This document shows positions 1-8,682 of a DNA stretch of 64,000 bases, in pieces. The DNA lies in contig NZ_JAMXLX010000008.1 in NCBI RefSeq assembly GCF_024055605.1, positions 131,501 to 195,500 of the forward strand, in the 5' to 3' direction. Positions within the stretch are counted from its first letter, which is position 1, and the number at the start of each line of letters is the position of its first letter. The DNA comes from Ciceribacter sichuanensis (GTDB lineage: Bacteria > Pseudomonadota > Alphaproteobacteria > Rhizobiales > Rhizobiaceae). The position numbers and the translations under genes were made by a program. The notes beneath the pieces are model-generated. The model had not been told where the DNA came from. It worked only from the letters and a program-made list of their open reading frames with translations, and ran no database searches.

Positions 1-188
1 TCCAGTTCGACATTTTCCGCCAGCGGTGAACTGAAGCTGACACGAACCACACCCTTCTCCAGAGCGGCAGCCAGAAGTTCGTTGACCCGCCGGCGCGTGA
101 GATTCATGCGCTCGCCGATCTGCGCCTGGGTCAGCCCCTCCACATGGTAAAGCCACGAGGCCCGCACCATCAGTTCCTGATTTTCCAA
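1..188 (-). CDS. SorC/DeoR-type sugar-binding transcriptional regulator (5' part only)
   Basis: Only the first about 62 residues are in the window; the gene runs off the left edge. The frame opens at a TTG (188-186) five bases after a GGAGG, and the upstream in-frame stop lies at 203-201. The peptide contains MVRASWLYHVEGLTQAQIGE followed by a second helix with RRRVNELL, the winged helix-turn-helix typical of SorC-family regulators, which bind phosphorylated sugars or polyols through a C-terminal domain not seen here. It is divergent from the HAD phosphatase, so control of that gene or of the neighbouring uptake operon is a reasonable inference. Confidence 0.75.
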   Translation of the reverse strand, partial: MENQELMVRASWLYHVEGLTQAQIGERMNLTRRRVNELLAAALEKGVVRVSFSSPLAENVEL

Positions 189-217
189 AACAACCTCCGC
201 TCAAATGTCACACTGGC

Positions 218-231
218 GTAACATATGTAAC
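218..231. promoter_or_regulatory. Candidate operator of the SorC-type regulator
   Basis: GTAACATATGTAAC has a perfect ACATATGT palindromic core and lies in the divergent region between the regulator start (188) and the phosphatase start (378). A looser TGTCAC half lies just to its left. Autoregulation from such a site is usual for this family; the assignment is inference. Confidence 0.35.
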
Positions 232-377
232 CTAGAGACGCCGCATAGACGATCGCGGGTCCAGGCGCAATGTCCCGGAAACTCCCCCGATCGGCAACCA
301 CATGGCGGCGACGAGGCAGATTTTACCGATCCTGCGTCTCCGCCCCGGCAAAGCCGGACAGGACGGGCATTGGAATA

Positions 378-1097
378 GTGACAGCAGATCTCATCATCTT
401 CGATTGCGACGGCGTATTGATCGACAGCGAGCCGCTTGCCAGCCGGGTATTCTGGCAGGCCCTGCGCAACGCCGGCTCGGACATTTCCCATGCCGAGGTC
501 CACCGCCGTTTCACCGGCTACTCCGAAACGGACGCGAAACGCATCTGCGCCGAGGAACTGGGCATAGAGGATGTCGAAAGTGTCTTCGCAGAAGCCTCGG
601 CCAATCTTTACCCCGAGTTCGCCCACGCGCTGACCCCGATGCCCGGCATCGTCCCGGTCGTGCGCGCCCTGCGTCAACCGAAATGCGTCGCCTCCAACAG
701 CACGGTGGAGCGGCTGAAGAACAGTCTTGGCCTGTTCGATCTCTGGAACGAGTTTTCGCCGAACGTCTTCAGCGCCGAGATGGTCGACAGGCCGAAGCCT
801 GCGCCGGATCTCTTTCTTCTCTGCGCCGAGCGGTTCGGCGTCGAACCTTCGCGCTGCCTTGTCATCGACGATAGCGCCCACGGCATTACGGGTGCGGTCG
901 CCGCCGGCATGAGGGCTATCGGCTTCGTCGATCCCGCCGATCCGCGGGAAGGACGTCACGCAGTGCTGGCAGGCGCCGGCGCAATCTGCGTCGCCACCGG
1001 CGCGGATGAACTTTCAAGAGCTTTCGACACGGTCCTGTCCCCGCCAGCGCGCCATTCCTTTGGACGCGATGTCGCGGATCTCCCCGTGGACGCCTGA
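378..1097 (+). CDS. HAD-superfamily (subfamily IA) phosphatase
   Basis: A 239-residue protein from a GTG at 378; a longer frame to 270 exists but its extra N-terminus is arginine-rich and does not fit the family. Motif I is DCDGVLIDSE with nucleophile D9 and acid D11; motif II serine is S106 (SNST), motif III lysine K140, motif IV the acidic pair D164-D165 (IDDSAHG). These are all the catalytic elements of a phosphoglycolate-phosphatase-like sugar phosphatase with an alpha-helical cap. Its position beside a phosphodiester uptake and cleavage operon suggests it dephosphorylates the sugar-phosphate product, but the substrate cannot be read from sequence. Confidence 0.85.
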   Translation: MTADLIIFDCDGVLIDSEPLASRVFWQALRNAGSDISHAEVHRRFTGYSETDAKRICAEELGIEDVESVFAEASANLYPEFAHALTPMPGIVPVVRALRQPKCVASNSTVERLKNSLGLFDLWNEFSPNVFSAEMVDRPKPAPDLFLLCAERFGVEPSRCLVIDDSAHGITGAVAAGMRAIGFVDPADPREGRHAVLAGAGAICVATGADELSRAFDTVLSPPARHSFGRDVADLPVDA

Positions 1098-1232
1098 TCG
1101 CTGCGCGTCGCGGCCTCCGCGGCGGGCAATATCACCAAAAATTCATGGGTCCATTAACAGACGGACATCCGGAAGGCGCAAGAACACTGCTTCCGCTTTC
1201 CATGCCGTCCTCTTGCGAAAAGGAGTATCCCG

Positions 1233-2867
1233 ATGCTTCCCATCACACGACGTAACGCGCTCGGACTTATGGGCGCGACCGCCGGCAGCCTCATCCTGCC
1301 ACGCTCGGTTTTCAGCCAGGGCAAGCGCCCCTCAGTGACGATCGCCGTGCAGAAGATCACCAACAACAATACCCTCGACGTCTGGAACGAACAGTCCAAC
1401 GTCGGCGAGCGCATTTTCTTCCCGAACTTTTGGGAAGGTCTGATCCTGCGTGACTGGATGGGCAACCAGGGTCCAGTTCCCGGCCTCGCCACAGAATGGC
1501 GCCGCATCGACGACAAGACGCTTGAACTCAAGCTGCGCCAGGGCGTGAAGTTCCACAACGGCGACGAATTGACGGCGGACGACGTCGTCTTCTCCTTCTC
1601 CAAGGAGCGCGTGTTCGGCAATACCGAACCGAAGGGCGGCAAGACGATCTTCGAATCCGACAACAAGCCAACCACCGTCAAGGAACTGCCGGCAATCGTT
1701 CCCGGCATCGGCCGTCGCCTGTGGCCGGCACTCGCCGGTGTCGAAGCCGTCGACAAGTATACCGTCCGCTTCCACAACGCCACGCCGGACGTAACGCTGG
1801 AAGGCCGGCTCTATTCCGGCGGTAGCCAGATCGCCAACCGCCGCGCCTGGGATGAAGCCGCAAGCTACACCGACTGGGCCCGCAAGCCGATCACCACCGG
1901 CCCCTACATGGTCGGCGAATACAAGCCGGACGTCTCGCTAACACTTGTCGCCTTCGATGAATACTGGGGTGGCCGCCCGCCGCTCGAGGAAATCCGTTTC
2001 GTCGAGGTTCCGGAAGTCGCCTCGCGCGTCAACGGCCTGCTTTCCGGCCAGTACGACTTCGCGTGCGATCTGCCGCCGGACCAGATTGCAACGGTACAGA
2101 CAGCACCCGGCTTCGAAGTGCAGAGCTCGACCATCTGGAACCATCGCATTTCGGTGTTCAACACCCAGAACGAAATCCTCGCCAACCCGCTGGTCCGTCG
2201 CGCCATGACCCATTCGATCGACCGTCAGGCGATCGTCGAGGCCCTCTGGGGTGGCCTGACCGTCGTTCCCGCCGGTCTGCAGTTTGAATCCTTCAAGGCC
2301 ACCGACATGTTCATCGATGGCTGGGCCGCACCGGAATTCAACCCGGACCTCGCCCGGAAGCTCCTCAAGGAAGCCAACTACAAGGGCGACCCGATCCCTT
2401 ACCGCCTGCTCAACAACTACTACACCAACCAGACCGCCAACGCGCAGATCATGGTCGAGATGTGGAAGCAGGTCGGCCTCAACGTCGAGATCGAGATGAA
2501 GGAAAACTGGGCGCAGATCCACGATCCGCAGGGCGTCAAGGGCGTACGCGACTGGTCCGCTTCCAACACCATCAACGACCCGATCACCCCGATGGTGGTG
2601 CAGTTCGGCCCGAACGGCGAAATGCAGCAGAAGAAGGACTGGTCGAATGCCGAGGTCAACGAACTTTCCGTCGTTATGGAAACCTCGACAGACCGCGCGC
2701 TGCGCAAGAAGGCCATCGCCCGCATGCTGGAAATCGCCGAACGCGAAGACCCAGCCTATCAGGTCCTGCACCAGAACGCGGTCTTCACCGGCATGAAGTC
2801 CTCGCTGAAGTGGAAGGCCGCGCCGGCCTTCGCCATGGACTTCCGTTCCAACAACTGGACCATGTGA
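1233..2867 (+). CDS. ABC transporter solute-binding protein, family 5 (peptide/opine type)
   Basis: A 544-residue periplasmic binding protein. The N-terminus carries a twin-arginine-like signal (TRRNALGLMG followed by a hydrophobic stretch), cleaved near residue 28. The body has family 5 hallmarks such as LKLRQGVKFHNGDELTADDV and a C-terminal WKAAPAF region. AGGAG precedes the ATG. It is the first gene of an operon with two ATPases, two permeases, a glycerophosphodiesterase and a sugar isomerase. Family 5 proteins bind peptides but also nickel, opines and sugar phosphodiesters (AccA). The operon content makes a phosphodiester ligand more likely than a peptide; this is inference. Confidence 0.9.
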   Translation: MLPITRRNALGLMGATAGSLILPRSVFSQGKRPSVTIAVQKITNNNTLDVWNEQSNVGERIFFPNFWEGLILRDWMGNQGPVPGLATEWRRIDDKTLELKLRQGVKFHNGDELTADDVVFSFSKERVFGNTEPKGGKTIFESDNKPTTVKELPAIVPGIGRRLWPALAGVEAVDKYTVRFHNATPDVTLEGRLYSGGSQIANRRAWDEAASYTDWARKPITTGPYMVGEYKPDVSLTLVAFDEYWGGRPPLEEIRFVEVPEVASRVNGLLSGQYDFACDLPPDQIATVQTAPGFEVQSSTIWNHRISVFNTQNEILANPLVRRAMTHSIDRQAIVEALWGGLTVVPAGLQFESFKATDMFIDGWAAPEFNPDLARKLLKEANYKGDPIPYRLLNNYYTNQTANAQIMVEMWKQVGLNVEIEMKENWAQIHDPQGVKGVRDWSASNTINDPITPMVVQFGPNGEMQQKKDWSNAEVNELSVVMETSTDRALRKKAIARMLEIAEREDPAYQVLHQNAVFTGMKSSLKWKAAPAFAMDFRSNNWTM

Positions 2868-2989
2868 TCGGTCCGATGCGATCCGGCGGCCACGCGCCGC
2901 CGGATCTCTCATCCTGCAATGCCACAGGCGAGTGCCCGATTGCTCCGCATTGGCCATAAAGCCCTAACTGCCCTTGAAAGGTGATCGCC

Positions 2990-3988
2990 ATGAACACCCA
3001 TCTCGTGGAAATCCGCGACCTGAAAGTCGCCTTTAACGGCGTGCAGGTCCTGCACGGCATAAATCTCGATGTGAAACCCGGCGAAGCTCTCGGCCTTGTC
3101 GGCGAATCCGGCTGCGGAAAATCCGTCACCTGGCTTGCGGCGCTTGGGCTTCTGCCCGGCAAGGCGACCGTCAGCGGATCGGTCCGCGTCGACGGAAAGG
3201 AACTCTGCGGCGGCCCGAGATCTGCTCTGGAAGCCGTGCGCGGCGGCAAGATCGCAATGATTTTCCAGGACCCGTCGAGCTCGCTCAATCCCGTTTTGCG
3301 GATCGGCCGTCAGATCACCGAGGCACTCTCCCTCCATCGCGGCCTGCGTGGAGAGGCGGCCAAGGCCGAAGCCCTGAGATTGCTCGATATGGTCGGCATT
3401 CCCGATGCTCGCCGCCGCTTCGATCTCTATCCTCACGAATTCTCCGGCGGCCAGTGCCAGCGGTTGATGATCGCCATGGCGCTTGCCGGCGAGCCCGACC
3501 TCCTGATCGCCGACGAACCCACGACCGCGCTCGACGCGACGATCCAGGCGCAGATCCTCGATCTCCTCATCCAGATTCGCAATGAAACCGGCATGGCGAC
3601 GGTCTTTATCAGCCACGATCTCGGCGCCGTCAGCCAGGTCTGCGAGCGCGTCTGCGTCATGTATGCAGGCCGGATCGTCGAAGAAGGCGGCATCGCCCAG
3701 CTCTTCGGCGAACCTCGCCATCCCTATACCCGCGGCCTGTTCGACGCGATCCCGCGCCTCGATGGACCGCGCGAAAGACTGATCCCCATTCCCGGCACTG
3801 TGCCGAACCCGAAGCATCTTCCGACCGGTTGCGCCTTTTCCCCGCGCTGCGCCCACGCCGAAGACGATTGCCACGCCCTGCGGCCCGCGCTGGAGACGAT
3901 GAACGACGGCCGACTGCTCGCCTGCCTCAACCCCGTTCCCGTCAAGACGATCAGACGCGTCGAGACGAAGATACTGGAGAGCGTCTAA
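2990..3988 (+). CDS. ABC transporter ATP-binding protein, OppD type
   Basis: A 332-residue cytoplasmic ATPase from the ATG at 2990, preceded by GAAAGG; an upstream in-frame GTG at 2981 overlaps that ribosome site and was rejected. Walker A is GESGCGKS (about residue 38), Q-loop FQDPSSSLNP, signature FSGGQCQR, Walker B LLIADEPTTAL and the switch histidine in FISHDL. The C-terminal oligopeptide-transporter motif with PTGCAFSPRC is present. It would pair with the next ATPase and power the two permeases. It sits 122 bases after the binding protein, and its stop is immediately followed by the next gene's GTG. Confidence 0.93.
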   Translation: MNTHLVEIRDLKVAFNGVQVLHGINLDVKPGEALGLVGESGCGKSVTWLAALGLLPGKATVSGSVRVDGKELCGGPRSALEAVRGGKIAMIFQDPSSSLNPVLRIGRQITEALSLHRGLRGEAAKAEALRLLDMVGIPDARRRFDLYPHEFSGGQCQRLMIAMALAGEPDLLIADEPTTALDATIQAQILDLLIQIRNETGMATVFISHDLGAVSQVCERVCVMYAGRIVEEGGIAQLFGEPRHPYTRGLFDAIPRLDGPRERLIPIPGTVPNPKHLPTGCAFSPRCAHAEDDCHALRPALETMNDGRLLACLNPVPVKTIRRVETKILESV

Positions 3989-4975
3989 GTGTCAGAACCT
4001 CTCATCAAGGCCGAAGAACTCGTCCGCATCTACCAGATCCGCCACGGCCTGCTGGGCAGACCCACACCTGTCCGCGCTGTCGATGGCGTGTCCCTCACCG
4101 TCCAGCCCGGAGAGACGCTTGGCATCGTGGGCGAATCCGGCTCCGGCAAGTCGACGCTCGGGCGCATGCTGCTCGGTATCGACCCCGCCCAGAGCGGCGA
4201 AGTGACCTTCGAAGGACAACCCATGCCTACCTTCGGCACGCCGCAATGGCGAGCTTTGCGCGCCCGCATGCAGCTCGTCTATCAGGATCCGCTTGCAGCT
4301 CTCGACCGCCGCCTGACCATCGCTACCCAGATAGGTGAACCACTCGAGATTCACGGCCTGCTTGAAAAGAACGAACGTGCCGCCCGCGTCGAGGAACTGA
4401 TGGCCGCCGTTGGCCTGCGCCACGATCAGGCCGACCGCTATCCCCACGAACTCTCCGGCGGACAGCGCCAGCGCGCCGTCATTGCCCGGGCGCTCGCAAC
4501 CCGCCCGAAACTCATCGTCTGCGATGAACCGGTCTCGGCGCTCGACGTCTCCATCCAGGCGCAGGTCGTCAACATGCTGCGCGATCTGCAGGAGAAAAAC
4601 GATATCGCCATGGTATTCATCAGCCATGACCTCAAAGTAGTGCGCAACATCGCCGACCGTGTCGCCGTCATGTATCTCGGCCGGATCGTCGAGGAAGCCT
4701 CGTCGGACGTGATCTTTCATTCACCCCGCCATCCTTACACCAGGGCGCTGGTTTCAAGCGTACCCGTTCCGGGAAAACCGTTGACCGGCCGCATGATCCT
4801 GCAGGGGGAACCACCGAACCCGGCCAATCGTCCGGCAGGTTGCGCCTTCCACCCGCGCTGTCCGTTTGCCGGCGATATCTGCCGCAGTTCGGTTCCGGCT
4901 TTGCGCGAACTCGGCAACGGCCGCACCGCCGCCTGTCACATGATCGACGGCGACGACGCCTCGATGGCCGCCTGA
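3989..4975 (+). CDS. ABC transporter ATP-binding protein, OppF type
   Basis: A 328-residue ATPase starting at a GTG that directly follows the TAA of the preceding gene, with GGAGAG upstream, so the two are translationally coupled. Walker A GESGSGKST, Q-loop YQDPLAALDRR, signature LSGGQRQR, Walker B LIVCDEPVSAL and the C-terminal PAGCAFHPRCPF block place it with OppF/DppF. It forms the second half of the nucleotide-binding heterodimer of this importer. Nothing looks missing or damaged. Confidence 0.93.
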   Translation: MSEPLIKAEELVRIYQIRHGLLGRPTPVRAVDGVSLTVQPGETLGIVGESGSGKSTLGRMLLGIDPAQSGEVTFEGQPMPTFGTPQWRALRARMQLVYQDPLAALDRRLTIATQIGEPLEIHGLLEKNERAARVEELMAAVGLRHDQADRYPHELSGGQRQRAVIARALATRPKLIVCDEPVSALDVSIQAQVVNMLRDLQEKNDIAMVFISHDLKVVRNIADRVAVMYLGRIVEEASSDVIFHSPRHPYTRALVSSVPVPGKPLTGRMILQGEPPNPANRPAGCAFHPRCPFAGDICRSSVPALRELGNGRTAACHMIDGDDASMAA

Positions 4976-4991
4976 AGAGGAAAGGGAAATC

Positions 4992-5918
4992 ATGATCCGT
5001 TTCGTTCTCACGCGATTGTTCAGGGCACTCATCACCATTCTCGCGGTAGTCACCTTCGCCTTCATCGTGCTGCGCATGTCCGGCGACCCGGCACAGGTCA
5101 TGCTCGGCCCCGACGTGCCGCAGGAATCGATCGATGCCTTCCGCGCCGCCTGGGGCCTCGATCAGCCGCTGTGGATCCAGTACCTCGCCTATATCAAGTC
5201 GATCTTCACCGGCGATTTCGGCGTCTCGATGCGCGACAAGGCATCCGCCCTGCAACTCGTCATCGAACGCGTGCCGGCCACGCTGCAGCTTACCATTCCG
5301 GCCCTGCTGCTGAAGCTCGCCATCGGCATTCCCGCCGGCGTCTATGCCGCGCTTCACCGCCAGAGCAGCATCGACCGAGGCGTGATCCTTGCGGCGATCT
5401 TCGGCTTCACCATCCCATCCTTCGTCATGGGCCTGCTGCTGGTGCTGATCTTCTCCGTCATCCTCGGCGTGCTTCCGTCCGGTGGGCAGGACACATGGAT
5501 GCATGGCATCCTGCCGACCCTGACCATGAGCATCGGCGGCATCGGCATCCTCGCCCGCTTCTCCCGCAGCGCCATGATCGAGGTGATGGGCCAGCCCTAT
5601 ATCCGCACGGCCTCCGCCAAGGGGCTGAAATGGCCTGATGTCGTCTGGCGCCACGCCCTGCCGAACGCGGCCGTCCCGATCGTCACCATTGTCGGCTTCA
5701 TGGTCGGCTCGCTGATCGCCGGCGCGGTCGTGGTCGAGTCGATCTTCTCATGGCCCGGCATCGGCCGCCTGCTGGTGGTCTCGGTCACCAATCGCGACCT
5801 CGCGGTCGTGCAGTGTATCCTGCTGATCATCGCCGCCGCCATGGTGTTCTCAAATCTCGTTGTCGATCTGCTTTACGGCTGGCTCGACCCCAGGCTTCGC
5901 ACCCAGGCAGCCCATTGA
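4992..5918 (+). CDS. ABC transporter permease, OppB/DppB type
   Basis: A 308-residue inner-membrane protein with the OppB-type N-terminal segment MIRFVLTRLFRALITILAVV and about six membrane spans. The cytoplasmic EAA loop (RTASAKGLKWPDVVWRHALP) that contacts the ATPase is intact. A GAGGAAAGG ribosome site sits correctly before the ATG. It lies 16 bases after the ATPase gene and 13 before the partner permease, consistent with one operon. The large periplasmic loop GVSMRDKASALQLV is typical of the family. Confidence 0.93.
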   Translation: MIRFVLTRLFRALITILAVVTFAFIVLRMSGDPAQVMLGPDVPQESIDAFRAAWGLDQPLWIQYLAYIKSIFTGDFGVSMRDKASALQLVIERVPATLQLTIPALLLKLAIGIPAGVYAALHRQSSIDRGVILAAIFGFTIPSFVMGLLLVLIFSVILGVLPSGGQDTWMHGILPTLTMSIGGIGILARFSRSAMIEVMGQPYIRTASAKGLKWPDVVWRHALPNAAVPIVTIVGFMVGSLIAGAVVVESIFSWPGIGRLLVVSVTNRDLAVVQCILLIIAAAMVFSNLVVDLLYGWLDPRLRTQAAH

Positions 5919-5931
5919 AGAGGATGAAGCC

Positions 5932-6813
5932 ATGACCTCCATCGAGATCTCTCACGCTCATCCAGCCCCGCGGGGAACCATGCGCCTGATCCGCATGCTT
6001 CGCCGCAATGTGCCTCTATCCGTCGGACTGGGTATCTTCTGGCTTGCGGCAATGGTGTTCGTCGCCGTCTTCGCCGACAGCATCCGACCCTACGGCATCA
6101 CCGCCATGGACCTCAGAAGCCGTCTCGCTTTGCCCGGCCATCCCGGCCACCTGCTCGGCACCGACGAACTCGGCCGCGACGTCCTTTCGCGTCTCATCCA
6201 GTCGATCCGCGTGTCGCTCGTCATTGCCTTCGGCGCGACGATCATTTCCGCCGTCTTCGGCACCACGCTCGGTTTTCTCGCGGCAAAGTTCCGCGGCACC
6301 GTCGAGCATCTGGTGCTGGTTCTCGCCGACTTCCAGGCAGCGCTTCCCTTCCTCATCATGTCGCTCGCCGTGCTTGCCTTCTTCGGCTCGTCGATGACGC
6401 TGCTCGTCTGCCTGATGGGTTTCTACGGCTGGGAACGCTATGCCCGCATCGCCCGCGGCCTTGCGATTTCGGCAAGCGCGCAGGGCTATGCCGCCGCGGT
6501 GGTGCAGCTCGGCGCGACACCGCTCAGGGTCTACATGCGTCACATTCTGCCAAACGTCGCCTCGACCCTCATTGTCTCGATGACGTTGACCTTCCCCGAG
6601 ATCATTCTCATGGAAAGCGGACTTTCCTTCCTTGGCCTCGGCGTCCAGCCGCCCGAAACCAGCCTCGGCAACATGGTCGGCTTCGGCCGCGAATATCTCA
6701 CCCGCGCACCCTGGATCATGCTCGCGCCCGCCCTCGTCATCATGCTGACGACGCTCTCCATTTCGCTCGTCGGCGACTGGCTGCGGGACAAACTCGACCC
6801 CACCGTGCGCTGA
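5932..6813 (+). CDS. ABC transporter permease, OppC/DppC type
   Basis: A 293-residue permease from the ATG at 5932, after AGAGGATGAAG; an open extension overlapping the preceding gene was rejected. The N-terminal OppC segment is followed by the GTDELGRDVLSRLIQS block diagnostic of OppC/DppC proteins. The EAA loop and about six membrane spans are present, ending in LVGDWLRDKLDPTVR. It pairs with the OppB-type permease to form the channel. Confidence 0.93.
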   Translation: MTSIEISHAHPAPRGTMRLIRMLRRNVPLSVGLGIFWLAAMVFVAVFADSIRPYGITAMDLRSRLALPGHPGHLLGTDELGRDVLSRLIQSIRVSLVIAFGATIISAVFGTTLGFLAAKFRGTVEHLVLVLADFQAALPFLIMSLAVLAFFGSSMTLLVCLMGFYGWERYARIARGLAISASAQGYAAAVVQLGATPLRVYMRHILPNVASTLIVSMTLTFPEIILMESGLSFLGLGVQPPETSLGNMVGFGREYLTRAPWIMLAPALVIMLTTLSISLVGDWLRDKLDPTVR

Positions 6814-6845
6814 ACGTTTTCAAACTCATCGATCAGGACAGACCC

Positions 6846-7592
6846 ATGACAAAGATCACCGGCCACCGCGGCGCCCGCAATCTCTGGCCCGAAAACGGCC
6901 TCACCGGCTTCCGCAACGTGCTTGCGCTCGGCGTTGACGCCGTGGAATTCGACGTTCACCTGACGGATGCGGGAGAGCTGATCGTCATCCACGATGCAAC
7001 ACTCGACCGCACCGCCGAAGACACCGGCCCGGTTCGCGCGCTTTCGCCTGAGACCCGCAAGACGACGAAGCTGAAGGGCTCCGACGATACCATCCCGACT
7101 CTCGCCGATGTGCTTGCCGTTCTTGCCCCCTCGGGCAAGGACCTGCACATCGAGATCAAGATCGATGAAAACGGCAAGCCTTATCCGGGCATCGTCGAAA
7201 AGGTTGTCGAAGAAACAATCCGCTTCGGCGTCACGGAACGCTCGCACCTCACCTCCTTCGACACCTCGATCCTCGAAGGCTGCCGTAAAGCCGCGCCGCA
7301 GGTCGCCCGTCTCGTGTCAGTGAACAAGGACTGGGCCGACCGGCAGGGCGGACTTGCCGCCTTTCTCGACCAGGTCGATGGCCTCGTCGACATCGTCGCC
7401 ATCCATCACGAACTGATGCAGGCCGAATGGGACCTCATCACCGCACGGCTGCCGCTCGAACGCCTCTGCGTCTGGACGCTCAACGAGGAGGCACTGATCC
7501 GGCCGTGGCTCGAACGGGGCATCGGCCATCTGACCTCCGACAACCCCGACCTTGCGCTGCGCCTCCGCGCCGAGATCACCGAACACGTATGA
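6846..7592 (+). CDS. Glycerophosphodiester phosphodiesterase (GDPD)
   Basis: A 248-residue cytoplasmic enzyme with the GDPD TIM-barrel signature: HRGARNLWPENGL at residues 6-18 (catalytic His, Arg and Glu), EFDVHLT with metal-binding acids, and VIHD with the second catalytic histidine. Later strands hold HIEIKID. There is no signal peptide, so it acts after import. It hydrolyses glycerophosphodiesters or similar sugar phosphodiesters to an alcohol and a sugar phosphate. AccF of agrocinopine operons belongs to this superfamily, and the same company of genes is seen here. It lies 32 bases after the permease gene. Confidence 0.9.
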   Translation: MTKITGHRGARNLWPENGLTGFRNVLALGVDAVEFDVHLTDAGELIVIHDATLDRTAEDTGPVRALSPETRKTTKLKGSDDTIPTLADVLAVLAPSGKDLHIEIKIDENGKPYPGIVEKVVEETIRFGVTERSHLTSFDTSILEGCRKAAPQVARLVSVNKDWADRQGGLAAFLDQVDGLVDIVAIHHELMQAEWDLITARLPLERLCVWTLNEEALIRPWLERGIGHLTSDNPDLALRLRAEITEHV

Positions 7593-7620
7593 CCTTCCTC
7601 ACACCTCTCGGGAGATAACC

Positions 7621-8535
7621 ATGAGCAATATCATTGGAACCGGCTTCAACGTCGGCTCGAAAGACGGCGAATTCGCCAGCCTCGAACAGGATCTGCGCGC
7701 ACTTGCCGAAATCGGCGTCGACACGGTCGAACTCGGCATCACGAGTGTCGACCTGATCGCCGGCGGTCGCATCATCAGGGAACGGGCCGACCGCCTCATC
7801 GCGCTCACCAGCCAGTTCGACTTCCGCTACACGGTGCACGGCCTCGTATCCTCGAACTTCATGGATCCGGTGACCTGCCGCTACCAGCTTGACGCCGCCA
7901 AGGCGTTGGTCGAGATCTGCGACCGGGTTGGTGCACGCATCCTCGTCCAGCACGGCGGTTGCCTGCGCGCCGACCAGATTGCCGAACGCGCCGGAGCTGA
8001 CCTTCGCGAACGGGAGGCGCTGCTCGAACTCGCCGAGTTCTGCAAGCCGTATGGCGTGAGGATCGCGCTGGAGAACATCTTCACCACCGAGCCCGGCCAG
8101 TATCGCCAGACGCCGGCCGAGGTGGCGGCAACCGTAAAGGCCCTGAACCATCCGAACATTGTCGCGCTGATCGACTTCAGCCACGCCTATATCGAATCGA
8201 CCTATCGCGGGCTCAACTTCCGCGACCAACTCCGTGCCATGGCGCCCGTCGCCGGGCATCTGCATGTCCATGATTCCTTCGGCCGTCCGCAGGGCTTTTA
8301 TCAGGGCTACCATCCGCAGGAAAACACCGCGATGGGCATCGGCGACCTTCACATGCCGCTCGGCTGGGGCGACATCGATTGGGACGACATCTTCAGCGAG
8401 CTGGAATTCCTGCCCGGCACCGTGCTGATGATGGAAATAGGCGCCCGCTACCGTGCCGAACAGCCGGAAAGCCTTGAACGCGCCCGCAATCTCATCGCGC
8501 TGAACAGTCACAAGACTGCTGTCGCCGCCGAGTGA
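7621..8535 (+). CDS. Sugar phosphate isomerase/epimerase (AP-endonuclease family 2 TIM barrel)
   Basis: A 304-residue protein from the ATG at 7621, after CGGGAGA. The barrel carries metal-ligand motifs of the family: RIALENIF (Glu), ALIDFSHAY (Asp and His), GHLHVHDSFG (His-x-His) and a late MMEIGAR (Glu). Such proteins isomerise or epimerise free or phosphorylated sugars. As last gene of the operon, followed by a strong hairpin, it presumably processes the sugar released by the GDPD. The exact substrate is not deducible. Confidence 0.85.
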   Translation: MSNIIGTGFNVGSKDGEFASLEQDLRALAEIGVDTVELGITSVDLIAGGRIIRERADRLIALTSQFDFRYTVHGLVSSNFMDPVTCRYQLDAAKALVEICDRVGARILVQHGGCLRADQIAERAGADLREREALLELAEFCKPYGVRIALENIFTTEPGQYRQTPAEVAATVKALNHPNIVALIDFSHAYIESTYRGLNFRDQLRAMAPVAGHLHVHDSFGRPQGFYQGYHPQENTAMGIGDLHMPLGWGDIDWDDIFSELEFLPGTVLMMEIGARYRAEQPESLERARNLIALNSHKTAVAAE

Positions 8536-8542
8536 AAAGACT

Positions 8543-8575
8543 GGCTGCCGCCGAGAATATCAACCGGCGGCAGCC
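8543..8575 (+). terminator. Terminator hairpin of the peptide/opine-type ABC operon
   Basis: A perfect ten-base stem (GGCTGCCGCC / GGCGGCAGCC, loop of 13) begins seven bases after the last stop codon. The following CTCTCTTTG is only a weak T tract, so it may be Rho-assisted or serve as 3'-end protection. Confidence 0.65.
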
Positions 8576-8682
8576 GCTCTCTTTGTGACGACCTTCAAAC
8601 CAGTGTCACAACGACCCGTTATCGGATCATCGCCAGGCAGGTCCGTGGGGACCGAAGGACCCGAAACCGCGCCGAGGGCCAA

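Noticed and set aside
201-959. Long minus-strand frame opposite the HAD phosphatase
   Set aside because: Antisense shadow; the plus strand carries every HAD motif.
4668-5654. 328-codon minus-strand frame opposite the OppB-type permease
   Set aside because: Composition is Asp/His-rich as expected for antisense of a membrane protein; no ribosome site.
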